From positions 1 to 53,285 of the forward strand of contig JASMLG010000121.1 of NCBI GenBank assembly GCA_030748805.1: a stretch of 53,285 nucleotides of DNA, in the 5' to 3' direction. Source of the DNA: Phycisphaerales bacterium (GTDB taxonomy: Bacteria; Planctomycetota; Phycisphaerae; Phycisphaerales; SM1A02). Shown here piece by piece: positions 43,261 to 50,777 of the stretch (positions within the stretch are counted from its first letter, which is position 1; each line of letters begins with the position of its first letter). Made by a program: the position numbers and the translations under genes. The notes beneath the pieces were generated by a model. That model was not told where the DNA came from and did not search any database. It saw nothing but the letters and a program-made list of their open reading frames with translations.

Positions 43261-45132
43261 TTATGGTTTTGATTCTTCGCTCTCCATTGTTGTAGTTGTG
43301 GATGGTTCTAGGAATCTTGGAGGAGCTTCTGATTCTGTTTCTTCTTTGAATTCTGGTCTTGGGGTATAAGTTACTTCTGTAGCTAGCCGTTCAATCATGG
43401 CAAGTAGACGGTCTTGTTCAACCTTGAAATCCGCTTCCAAGTACTGCTGTCGCCATAAAGAATGCAGTGCTCCAATTGTTCTACTGTAAGTCAAATTGAG
43501 ACCGGGAGCTGGTTCTTCTGGTGTTGTTTCGTGAGCTAGGAACAGTGTAAAAATAGGTAAGTTAGAAGTGACACATTCGATTTTGGTGGACCCTGTTTCT
43601 TCGTCTCGATATCTGACATCGATGAAGTCAGGATTTTCTTCAGAATCCCTAATTATAAGATTATTACCCCAAGCATTCAAAGTTAAAGGTCTTTTGATTT
43701 CCATATCTCCCATAAGGATAATTTGTGGGATGCCTGTTTGCGTTACATATACCATGTTATGTTCGGATGGAACAAGAACTAGTTCAAACTTTTCTCCAAC
43801 GGTTATCTTTTTAATAATCGGATCATTTCTAGATACGAGTGTTTCGGCTACTCTTAACCGAACTTCAATATCATCAATATTCAACAAGGGTCTCAAACCA
43901 AATTCAATCCTTGGATCCTTGGGCATTTTTTCTAGTAAGTCGATAGCATCAAGGCGGCTTCCTAGACCAATTTCTGAAGTTGCCATTTCTATTAGTTGTG
44001 GAACGCATAATGGATCATCAAGATGTCCGCCAGTACGAAGAGCAGCAAGCCTAGGCAGTTCGTCTGGGTGGTCATATAGTTGTCTTACAATTGCAAGTGA
44101 CCGATCTCCAATTGAAATCCAACGCCAAGTTGCTGCATCTGCATTTTTTGGGCTGGGGTCTGAAATCAACAATCTTTTGACAGACATCGCTACCGATTCT
44201 GGATTTTGAAGTCGCATAGTGATATGAGTCATCAAGTTCATGAATGTAGGAACGTCGTCTTTCCAAGATGGGGGAACACGTATTTCTATCTGCTCATCAC
44301 TCATACCATGAGCAGTTGGACCATCTTGCCCTTGTTCCTGTGGAAACACTCTGTTTATTGCGGTTTGAATCATAGAAGCACGAGTATGACTTGGTTCGAT
44401 GAGAACAAGCCGCATAGGCATATTGTTAAGTGCTTCTCCACCTTCCAGAATTCGTCCTGAAGTTCGGTGTACTGAATCTTTACCGATGGAGTTAGGTTCC
44501 GCGAATGGATTAATAAAGACAGGACCACTTGCAACTGCAACTTCTCTTGCCTGCTCTTTTCCAGTTGTAAGTTGTCCCATTCTTAGGTTTGTAGGAATAA
44601 GATAACCACCTTCTAAACTGGTAGTGCTACTGCTAGGTTCTGCAAAAACATGAACGTCAAACAAAGTACCTCTTAAAGAGGGGTGGTCAGGGCGCATACT
44701 TTCTCTTGCGGGCTTTCTTCCAGATGCTGCTTGTGGGATGACTGCTTCTACAATCACTACCGCTGTCTGGTCAGAATTAAGTAACTCTTCTGGAGACACA
44801 CTCCCTAAACTACTTGTGGATTCACCAACACCTCTCCTCGCTAAATCAGCAACCATGTGAGCTCGAACTTGAGGAGGAATTTCACTAGAACCAGTTCGGT
44901 TTAAGCCAATTACTAGGCCGTATCCAGCAGCGATGAGTGGTTCATAAGTGTCACTATAAGTAGCTGAATATCCCATCAACGCAACATGTTGTTTGATGGT
45001 TCCTCTGAGCATATTTGGCATATCGCCAACAAATTTTGGGGTTGATCTAACCGGTCTTGGTTTTCGTTCAACTCGGTTTCCAGAGCAACTCAAAACTGTA
45101 AATAAAGCAGTAAGGAGAATTAAGTAACGCAT
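43261..45132 (-). CDS. FlgI-like (P-ring domain) lipoprotein with C-terminal HEAT-like region
   Basis: 623 aa from ATG 45132; an in-frame TTG at 45153 is less likely because the lipoprotein signal MRYLILLTALFTVLSC (Cys 16) begins here. Residues about 65-300 resemble the flagellar P-ring protein FlgI: AAGYGLVIGLNRTG, AVVIVEAVIPQ, GTLFDVHVFAEPSSSTTSLEGG, SGRILEGGEA, SMIQTAINRVF, IEIRVPPSW. The rest is not FlgI: a HEAT-like helical stretch at about 330-420 (LDDPLCVPQLIEMA, RLDAIDLLEKM, EVRLRVAETLV), a beta region and an acidic tail. FlgI is normally about 350 aa and not a lipoprotein. No other flagellar gene is in view, so a non-flagellar surface role is possible. Confidence 0.72.
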   Translation of the reverse strand: MRYLILLTALFTVLSCSGNRVERKPRPVRSTPKFVGDMPNMLRGTIKQHVALMGYSATYSDTYEPLIAAGYGLVIGLNRTGSSEIPPQVRAHMVADLARRGVGESTSSLGSVSPEELLNSDQTAVVIVEAVIPQAASGRKPARESMRPDHPSLRGTLFDVHVFAEPSSSTTSLEGGYLIPTNLRMGQLTTGKEQAREVAVASGPVFINPFAEPNSIGKDSVHRTSGRILEGGEALNNMPMRLVLIEPSHTRASMIQTAINRVFPQEQGQDGPTAHGMSDEQIEIRVPPSWKDDVPTFMNLMTHITMRLQNPESVAMSVKRLLISDPSPKNADAATWRWISIGDRSLAIVRQLYDHPDELPRLAALRTGGHLDDPLCVPQLIEMATSEIGLGSRLDAIDLLEKMPKDPRIEFGLRPLLNIDDIEVRLRVAETLVSRNDPIIKKITVGEKFELVLVPSEHNMVYVTQTGIPQIILMGDMEIKRPLTLNAWGNNLIIRDSEENPDFIDVRYRDEETGSTKIECVTSNLPIFTLFLAHETTPEEPAPGLNLTYSRTIGALHSLWRQQYLEADFKVEQDRLLAMIERLATEVTYTPRPEFKEETESEAPPRFLEPSTTTTMESEESKP

Positions 45133-45232
45133 AGGGCGAATTGTACCTTTCAAACATGTATAAGCAGAGGCAAAATTGCGGTTTTTCTAGCATTGTTTCG
45201 CTAGTATCAATGGTGTAAGTATTTCTGGTCAT
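45068..45232 (-). CDS. Possible small ORF with perfect Shine-Dalgarno
   Basis: 54 codons, MTRNTYTIDTSETMLEK... to LLWKPS, stop TGA at 45070. AAAGGAGGT (45246-45238) is the strongest SD in the window and sits 5 bases before the ATG. The frame differs from the FlgI-like gene and overlaps its first 65 bases. It could be a leader peptide or a real small protein; no family recognised. Codon evidence is too short to decide. Confidence 0.35.
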   Translation of the reverse strand: MTRNTYTIDTSETMLEKPQFCLCLYMFERYNSPYALLNSPYCFIYSFELLWKPS

Positions 45233-45323
45233 TGCTTACCTCCTTTGATGTAATTCTAACCCACCTTAACACACTGTCCTACATTCTGGTGCACCTCTCA
45301 ATTTCGTAATCGTAAATATTCTG

Positions 45324-45351
45324 TTGATTTAAGTGAATAAAACAGTATAAT
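45324..45351 (+). promoter_or_regulatory. Promoter of first M43 protease gene
   Basis: TTGATT (45324-45329), 16-base spacer, TATAAT (45346-45351). The -10 spans the junction of a 23-bp tandem repeat, and the second copy supplies another -10-like TATAGT at 45369-45374. Confidence 0.65.
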
Positions 45352-45372
45352 TTAAGTGAATAAAACAGTATA
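45327..45372 (+). repeat. 23-bp tandem direct repeat over promoter
   Basis: Two exact copies, 45327-45349 and 45350-45372, each beginning ATTTAAGTGAATAAA and ending CAGTATA, just upstream of the protease SD. Confidence 0.92.
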
Positions 45373-45392
45373 GTTGAAACAAGGAGATTAAG

Positions 45393-46679
45393 ATGAAATT
45401 TCAAACATTATTAACGGTGGTAGCATGTTCAGTCCTTACTTGTTTAAGTACAGGTTATTCAACAGAATGCAAAGAGTGCTGTGGAACACTTCTGAGTGAG
45501 GAATACCGCGAAGAAATAGAAAGAATGATTGACAATGGAACGTGGGACGACTACACAAACCGAGAATTTGATGGTGTAAGGGGAACCACTTATGTTAGAA
45601 CGACATTTCATATTTTGAGAAACATTAATGGAAGCAATGGGATGCCCTCAAGTTATTGCCAGATGCAACTTGACTATTTGAATTCGCATGTGGGAGACAC
45701 TGGTCTGCAATTTTGTATCCAAGACATCATCTATCATGACCTCGACGATCCTTCTGTTACGTATCCCTCCAGCCCCTCATATGGCTTTGACCCCAACTCC
45801 ATGAATGTTTACTGTACTCCTAACATTGAATATTCTTTCTCCCTCTGTGGTTACGCGTCGTACCCCTACGGGACGACGTTTGTCGTTCAGAACAATTGTA
45901 TGGGTCCCGGTACTACCACCTTCAGCCATGAAGCTGGTCATTACTTTGGGTTACCACACACATTTGAAGGCACTGAAAACGGAAATAATCCTGAATGTGT
46001 GGATGGAAGCAATTGTAATTCTGCGGGAGATTATTTCTGTGACACCGCTGCAGATGACAACGGTGGCTGGGCGTGGAACTGCAATTACACTGGAGGAGGC
46101 GTTGATGTTTGCAATGGAGACCCCTATAACCCGAATGACGACAACTTAATGTCGTATGGTCCTGATTCGTGTACGGATGAGTTTACTCCGAATCAATTAT
46201 CTGCATATCTTTCTACTGCTGAGATTTACCGAGCAAACATTCTAAGCGATGAACCATGCGTTCCCAATACAGGTGCATGCTGCAATGAATCGGACTCATG
46301 TCTCATCACATATGAAAGCATGTGCGAGAGTGTTGGGTGGATTTGGCAAGGTCAAGGAACAATTTGTGCAGATGGATGTTTGCAAAATGCTGATGGCGCT
46401 TGTTGTGTGGGTACTTATTGCTTAGTACTTCCCGAGTCAAACTGTAATGCTGGAGGTGGTGTATGGCAGGGACCAAATACAACTTGTGTCGAAGGAATTT
46501 GTACTCAAGAGCCATGCGAAGGCGACTTAAACGGTGATGATGTTGTAAACGTTAACGATCTTCTTGAAGTGGTTGAACAGTGGGGTAATTCCTCTGGATC
46601 AGGAGACATCAACGAAGATGGCATTGTTGATGTAGGAGATCTTCTACTAATCGTAGAGGGCTGGGGAGATTGTCCCTAA
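45393..46679 (+). CDS. Secreted M43-type metalloprotease with dockerin C-terminus
   Basis: 428 aa, AAGGAG 6 bases before ATG. Signal peptide 1-23. The pappalysin-like catalytic domain has zinc motif H179-E-A-G-H183-YFGLP-H189 and Met-turn NLMSY (M253); paired cysteines throughout point to disulphides and export. Two cysteine-rich modules (GACC...SC...C...C) lie at 294-330 and 335-370. The C-terminal 375-428 is a dockerin-like pair (DLNGDDVVNVNDLL, DINEDGIVDVGDLL) ending WGDCP. M43 enzymes cleave extracellular proteins. Paralogue of 48851-50524 with half as many GACC modules. Its stop abuts that of the convergent gene. Confidence 0.86.
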   Translation: MKFQTLLTVVACSVLTCLSTGYSTECKECCGTLLSEEYREEIERMIDNGTWDDYTNREFDGVRGTTYVRTTFHILRNINGSNGMPSSYCQMQLDYLNSHVGDTGLQFCIQDIIYHDLDDPSVTYPSSPSYGFDPNSMNVYCTPNIEYSFSLCGYASYPYGTTFVVQNNCMGPGTTTFSHEAGHYFGLPHTFEGTENGNNPECVDGSNCNSAGDYFCDTAADDNGGWAWNCNYTGGGVDVCNGDPYNPNDDNLMSYGPDSCTDEFTPNQLSAYLSTAEIYRANILSDEPCVPNTGACCNESDSCLITYESMCESVGWIWQGQGTICADGCLQNADGACCVGTYCLVLPESNCNAGGGVWQGPNTTCVEGICTQEPCEGDLNGDDVVNVNDLLEVVEQWGNSSGSGDINEDGIVDVGDLLLIVEGWGDCP

Positions 46680-48569
46680 TTAAGAGCAATCGCCCCATCC
46701 TGCCACAAGATTAAGCAGGTCGTGAATGTCGACGATCCCATCGTCATTTAAATCAGCAGGTGAACTTGTTGCTCCCCAATCTGCAATAAGAATGAGAAGG
46801 TCATGAACGTCGACCGAATTATTGCTGTCGAAATCTGCAACGCACTCGCATTCGTCAGGAATATCGTTGTTGTTAGTATCTAAACTAGTTCCATCTGAAA
46901 TGTCTAGGGCATCGTCTACACAATTCCTGTTGCAATCAATAGCGAACACATCGTTTTCTACTACTCGGAGTATTTGGTCGGTCGCTAGATTATTTGTAGT
47001 TTGAATGATTCCAGATGGCCAAGTAATAGTTACTTCATCAATTATTTCGCTCGAGCCCAACCCAAAATGTGCTCTGAACATGTGTTGAGAATTGTATCCG
47101 TTGCCACTTTGAACCTCTCGCATTTGATTTACAATTTCATTTTCTGAGTTGCGATGGCTTATTGTAATTCTTGTACCTATTGCAGATCTGTTTGAGACGG
47201 TCCCACAAAGTTCAAGTTCTATCCAGTGGTTGCCATTGTGGTTCATATTTCTGCACAAGCGGTTTTGCCCAACTCCCGGTGCAAAGGAACTTCCTCCAAC
47301 AGTGTATAAGTCAATCCATCCGTCGTTGTCATAATCAGCCCAAGTTGCAGAGTTACCGTTGTTTGGTGCTGTAACTGGAGTGCCCTCAGCCACATCAACA
47401 AACGTTCCGTCTCCGTTATTATGATAGAGACGGTTTGGCGGTCCTGTTGAGCCAAATGTAACAGTATATAAATCAATCAACCCATCATTATTGTAATCAG
47501 CCATCGAAACACAACGTGTTCTAGCGTTTTCAGATATGCCTGAGGTCTCTGAAATGTCAATAAACGTTCCATCTCCATTATTTAGGTACAACTTGTTGTT
47601 GCCCGGATGGTCCGATCCAACTTGGTTTCCCACTAGGAGATCCATAAAACCATCATTGTTAATATCACCCCAGCAGACACCTCGACCGTGACCAACATCT
47701 GCTACGCCTGTTTCTTGAGCAACGTCTGCCCAAGTTCCGTCACCGTTATTTCTATATAAAGCGTTAGTTCGGTACTGTTCATCGGAGTTATCTTCAGCTC
47801 CGGCAACTACGTATAAGTCCGCAAGACCGTCGTTATCGTAATCTGTCCACGCAGCACCACGACCTTCATCCCATATTCCATCAAGCCCGCTGTCTTCCTC
47901 TTTCACAAACGTGTTATCACCTTGATTAATCAGTAGTCGTTTTATTCTTTGATCACCACCGGAATTAGTAATGTATAAATCCACAAAGCCGTCAAGATTC
48001 ACGTCTTGCCATGTTACAGCTCTAGGCGAGAGCCAAAACATTGCTAGAGGATTTCCATTTGTTATGTCACTAAATATTCCTACGGAATCATGATGAAGCA
48101 GATGATTTTGGTCTTGTCCATAGTTTGTGCTTTGTCCAACAAATAAGTCAGGTAAACCGTCGTTGTCAATGTCAGCCCAGCATGAGTGGTGTGACAAATC
48201 AGAACCAACTGCAGAAACCTCAGTTGTCACTTCAATAAATTCGCCATCGCCCATATTTCTGAGCAATTGGTTAGGTGAACCAAAATAATTGCCACCATAA
48301 TGAACGCCGAAATGAGTGGTGTACAAATCGAGTAACCCGTCGTTATCAAAATCGCACCAAGCGGATCCACGGTGGTTTTCGTGGCCTTCACTTGATAAAA
48401 GTGTGGTAGTTACATCTTCCCAATTGGAAGTTATTGTTGATCTTTCTAAAGGTGTTGTAGGAGTTGGAAGTTCTGGTTTTGTTTTTTTAGGTGAACTTGC
48501 GGCGAGGAGAAAGCAAGATGATAGCGCAGCCATAACAGACAGCAATATGAACAGTCTTACCTCTTGCAT
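46680..48569 (-). CDS. VCBS/FG-GAP repeat protein with ASPIC/UnbV and dockerin domains
   Basis: 629 aa. N-terminal signal with lipobox-like ALSSC (Cys 19), so possibly a lipoprotein. Residues about 50-420 are FG-GAP/VCBS-type repeats with Ca2+ loops (DFDNDGLLDLY, DIDNDGLPDLF, DYNNDGLIDLY, DYDNDGWIDLY), a beta-propeller as in integrin alpha chains. ASPIC/UnbV at about 440-530 (RSAIGTRITI, GYNSQHMFRAHFGLG, ITWPSGIIQ). C-terminal dockerin pair 570-629 (DFDSNNSVDVHDLL, DLNDDGIVDIHDLL) ending WGDCS. Probable surface-exposed adhesion or carbohydrate-binding protein; no catalytic residues. Confidence 0.85.
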   Translation of the reverse strand: MQEVRLFILLSVMAALSSCFLLAASSPKKTKPELPTPTTPLERSTITSNWEDVTTTLLSSEGHENHRGSAWCDFDNDGLLDLYTTHFGVHYGGNYFGSPNQLLRNMGDGEFIEVTTEVSAVGSDLSHHSCWADIDNDGLPDLFVGQSTNYGQDQNHLLHHDSVGIFSDITNGNPLAMFWLSPRAVTWQDVNLDGFVDLYITNSGGDQRIKRLLINQGDNTFVKEEDSGLDGIWDEGRGAAWTDYDNDGLADLYVVAGAEDNSDEQYRTNALYRNNGDGTWADVAQETGVADVGHGRGVCWGDINNDGFMDLLVGNQVGSDHPGNNKLYLNNGDGTFIDISETSGISENARTRCVSMADYNNDGLIDLYTVTFGSTGPPNRLYHNNGDGTFVDVAEGTPVTAPNNGNSATWADYDNDGWIDLYTVGGSSFAPGVGQNRLCRNMNHNGNHWIELELCGTVSNRSAIGTRITISHRNSENEIVNQMREVQSGNGYNSQHMFRAHFGLGSSEIIDEVTITWPSGIIQTTNNLATDQILRVVENDVFAIDCNRNCVDDALDISDGTSLDTNNNDIPDECECVADFDSNNSVDVHDLLILIADWGATSSPADLNDDGIVDIHDLLNLVAGWGDCS

Positions 48570-48578
48570 TACATACTC

Positions 48579-48606
48579 AATATAAAGTGGCTAACAATAT
48601 AGTCAA
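48579..48606 (-). promoter_or_regulatory. Promoter of VCBS/ASPIC gene
   Basis: Minus strand: TTGACT (48606-48601), 16-base spacer, TATATT (48584-48579). Only 9 bases to ATG 48569 and no SD, so the transcript would be almost leaderless. Confidence 0.6.
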
Positions 48607-48758
48607 GAGTTTATTGGACAGTTTCGTCATGATACGCTGATTATTCCTATCTTATTGACTCAATATCGTCCGGTAATTGTGATTGAAGATCGTTTAATCA
48701 AAGAATAAAGGTGTTTGAGTTATTTTTTGAAAATGCAATTATCTTAATTGCCGTTTAA

Positions 48759-48788
48759 TTGACATAAACGAATTTCATAATGGACAAT
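48759..48788 (+). promoter_or_regulatory. Candidate promoter of second M43 gene
   Basis: Perfect -35 TTGACA (48759-48764), 18-base spacer, GACAAT (48783-48788). Leader of about 55 bases with TAGGAG before ATG 48851. Confidence 0.5.
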
Positions 48789-48850
48789 CTGAGAAATAAA
48801 AGTTGCTTTTTGACCAAAAAGGAGTATTATCCCCAATATAGGAGATTGAT

Positions 48851-50524
48851 ATGAATATTCGAACTATGGTATCGTTGCTTGCAGTTATTGCATTGATCGG
48901 TCTGTGTGGAGCAGATGTTTCGGTTAACAGAACTGGCGATTCTATAAAAGCAAAAAAAGTATCTCCATCAAAGACGAAGCAACTTGAAGAGATTGATGGC
49001 TGGTGTGGGACGGGTTCTGCGCCGGAATATCAAGAACAAGTACAAAGATGGGTCGATGACGGAACATGGAGTGATGTCACTCAAGGAAACCTTGCCGATT
49101 TCAGAGGAACGACTACTTACGTTAGCACTACATTTCACATCTTTAGACACTCCGATGGTAGTGGTGGTTTGCCATCAGAATTTTGTCAGCTTAACATTGA
49201 TAGAGTTAATGAGGAAGTCGCTGAGATGGGCTTAGTCTTTTGTATTAAAAGCATCGAATATTACAATCTTGCTGATCCAAGGATAAATATGAGTGACCCG
49301 GAGGAGAACCCGCCAACACTTGGTTTTGATATCAATTCTATGAATGTTTACTGCACTCCATTAATAACAGGGTTTACTATGGAGGGCGAGGAAGTTCCAG
49401 CAGGTGTATGTGGATATACTACAGGAATTGGTCCTCCTGAAACCACTTTAGTTGTTCAGAACGATTGTGTGGTATGGGACTATGAACAAAATGAAGAAGA
49501 AAGCACAACGTTTTGTCATGAGACGGGTCATTTTTTTGGACTGTTACATACCTTTCAAGGAACAGAAGATGGTAGTAATCCTGAATGTGTGAATGGAAGC
49601 AATTGCACAACCGCAGGTGATTATATTTGTGATACTAGCGCTGATGATGGCGCCGGCTCTGATGAGTTCTGTGAGTATAACGGTGGCGGAATGGATAACC
49701 CTGATGATGGATGTGTTGGAGAGCCATATTTTCCAAACATGGATAACATCATGTCGTATTATCCAGAGGAGTGTACGGACACTTTAACAGATGAGCAATT
49801 AAACGTTTATGCTTTTACAGCAACGCTTCGACCTGAAATAATTAGCGACACCTCATGCGTACCAGTTCCTGGAGCATGTTGCAGTGAAGCGGAATCTTGT
49901 GTCATAACATTCGAAGATGATTGTGTTAATTTCGGGTGGAATTGGCTTGGCCAGGGGTCAATCTGCGAAGATGGCTGTGATCAGAATGATCCAGGTGCAT
50001 GCTGTGTCGGAGGTACGAATTGTGTGTCTATTCCAGAAGATAACTGTCTCGCAGGAGGTGGAACTTGGCTTGGAGTTAACATCCCATGTGAAGTAGGAAC
50101 CTGTGGCTACCCTGAAGGTGCATGTTGTATTAGTGCGGGTAATTGTTCTGTTCTTACAGAAGCAGAGTGTAATTCTCAAGATGGCTCATGGCTAGGTGAT
50201 GGAGAAGCATGTGATGAAGGTGTATGTGGTTATCCCGAAGGTGCTTGTTGTGTTACTGCAGGAAATTGCGCAGTTCTTACAGAATCCGTTTGTTCTTCCA
50301 TAGGCGGCTCATGGTTAGGAGATGGAACCGTGTGTGATGATGGTGTTTGCGGTGAACCTTGCGTTGCAGATATAAATGGAGACAGCATGGTCAATGTTAA
50401 CGATCTATTAGAAGTTGTTAATCAATGGGGAAGCACTTCTGGTTCTGCTGACATTAACGGTGATGGAATCGTGAACGTTTCCGATCTTCTTGAGATTGTC
50501 AACTCTTGGGGCAGCTGTCCATAA
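48851..50524 (+). CDS. Secreted M43-type metalloprotease with four GACC modules and dockerin C-terminus
   Basis: 557 aa. TAGGAG precedes ATG. Signal peptide ends near residue 21. Zinc motif H223-E-T-G-H227-FFGLL-H233, Met-turn NIMSY. Paralogue of 45393-46679 with the same order of domains, plus 25 extra residues after the signal and four cysteine-rich modules at about 341-376, 382-418, 423-459 and 465-500, of which the last two are nearly identical. Dockerin pair at 505-557 (DINGDSMVNVNDLL, DINGDGIVNVSDLL) ending WGSCP. Secreted proteolysis is expected; the GACC modules may be spacers or binding domains. Confidence 0.86.
   Translation: MNIRTMVSLLAVIALIGLCGADVSVNRTGDSIKAKKVSPSKTKQLEEIDGWCGTGSAPEYQEQVQRWVDDGTWSDVTQGNLADFRGTTTYVSTTFHIFRHSDGSGGLPSEFCQLNIDRVNEEVAEMGLVFCIKSIEYYNLADPRINMSDPEENPPTLGFDINSMNVYCTPLITGFTMEGEEVPAGVCGYTTGIGPPETTLVVQNDCVVWDYEQNEEESTTFCHETGHFFGLLHTFQGTEDGSNPECVNGSNCTTAGDYICDTSADDGAGSDEFCEYNGGGMDNPDDGCVGEPYFPNMDNIMSYYPEECTDTLTDEQLNVYAFTATLRPEIISDTSCVPVPGACCSEAESCVITFEDDCVNFGWNWLGQGSICEDGCDQNDPGACCVGGTNCVSIPEDNCLAGGGTWLGVNIPCEVGTCGYPEGACCISAGNCSVLTEAECNSQDGSWLGDGEACDEGVCGYPEGACCVTAGNCAVLTESVCSSIGGSWLGDGTVCDDGVCGEPCVADINGDSMVNVNDLLEVVNQWGSTSGSADINGDGIVNVSDLLEIVNSWGSCP
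50105..50356 (+). repeat. 126-bp tandem duplication in coding sequence
   Basis: Two adjacent 42-codon units encoding GYPEGACC(I/V)(S/T)AGNC...GSWLGDG. Conserved amino acids with many synonymous differences indicate an in-frame duplication that has since diverged. Confidence 0.8.
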
Positions 50525-50604
50525 TAGTACTTGTTATTCAGGTTTAATTGGCTAAAACTGGTTGGGTAATCCTAATACAGAAGACGATGTCCTTGCAGGA
50601 GTTG

Positions 50605-50722
50605 GTTTCAGTCGTCAATAAGTACTGTTGTAAATGTGACAATGAATCGCTGTTGATAAACAAGGTCAAAGATATGTTTCAGTCGTCAATCAGTTGTCAA
50701 TAAGTAGTGACATAAATGTGAC
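50605..50722 (+). repeat. Imperfect direct repeats in spacer
   Basis: GTTTCAGTCGTCAATAAGTA to AAATGTGAC at 50605-50640 is repeated with an insertion at 50676-50722. Confidence 0.75.
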
Positions 50723-50761
50723 TGTCACTTTGAAAGAGGGAAGGCAGTGTTGGTTGGTGGA
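50722..50761 (+). repeat. Dispersed convergent-gap repeat, copy 2
   Basis: Begins CTGTCACTTTGAAAGAG and ends GGTTGGTGGA; matches 39277-39317 in the same orientation, again between convergent genes. Confidence 0.75.
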
Positions 50762-50777
50762 GAGAGCAATATAAAAT

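Noticed and set aside
45188..45205. CTAGC/GCTAG hairpin upstream of the FlgI-like gene
   Set aside because: A 5-bp stem with a long loop is too weak to call; it lies inside the possible small ORF.
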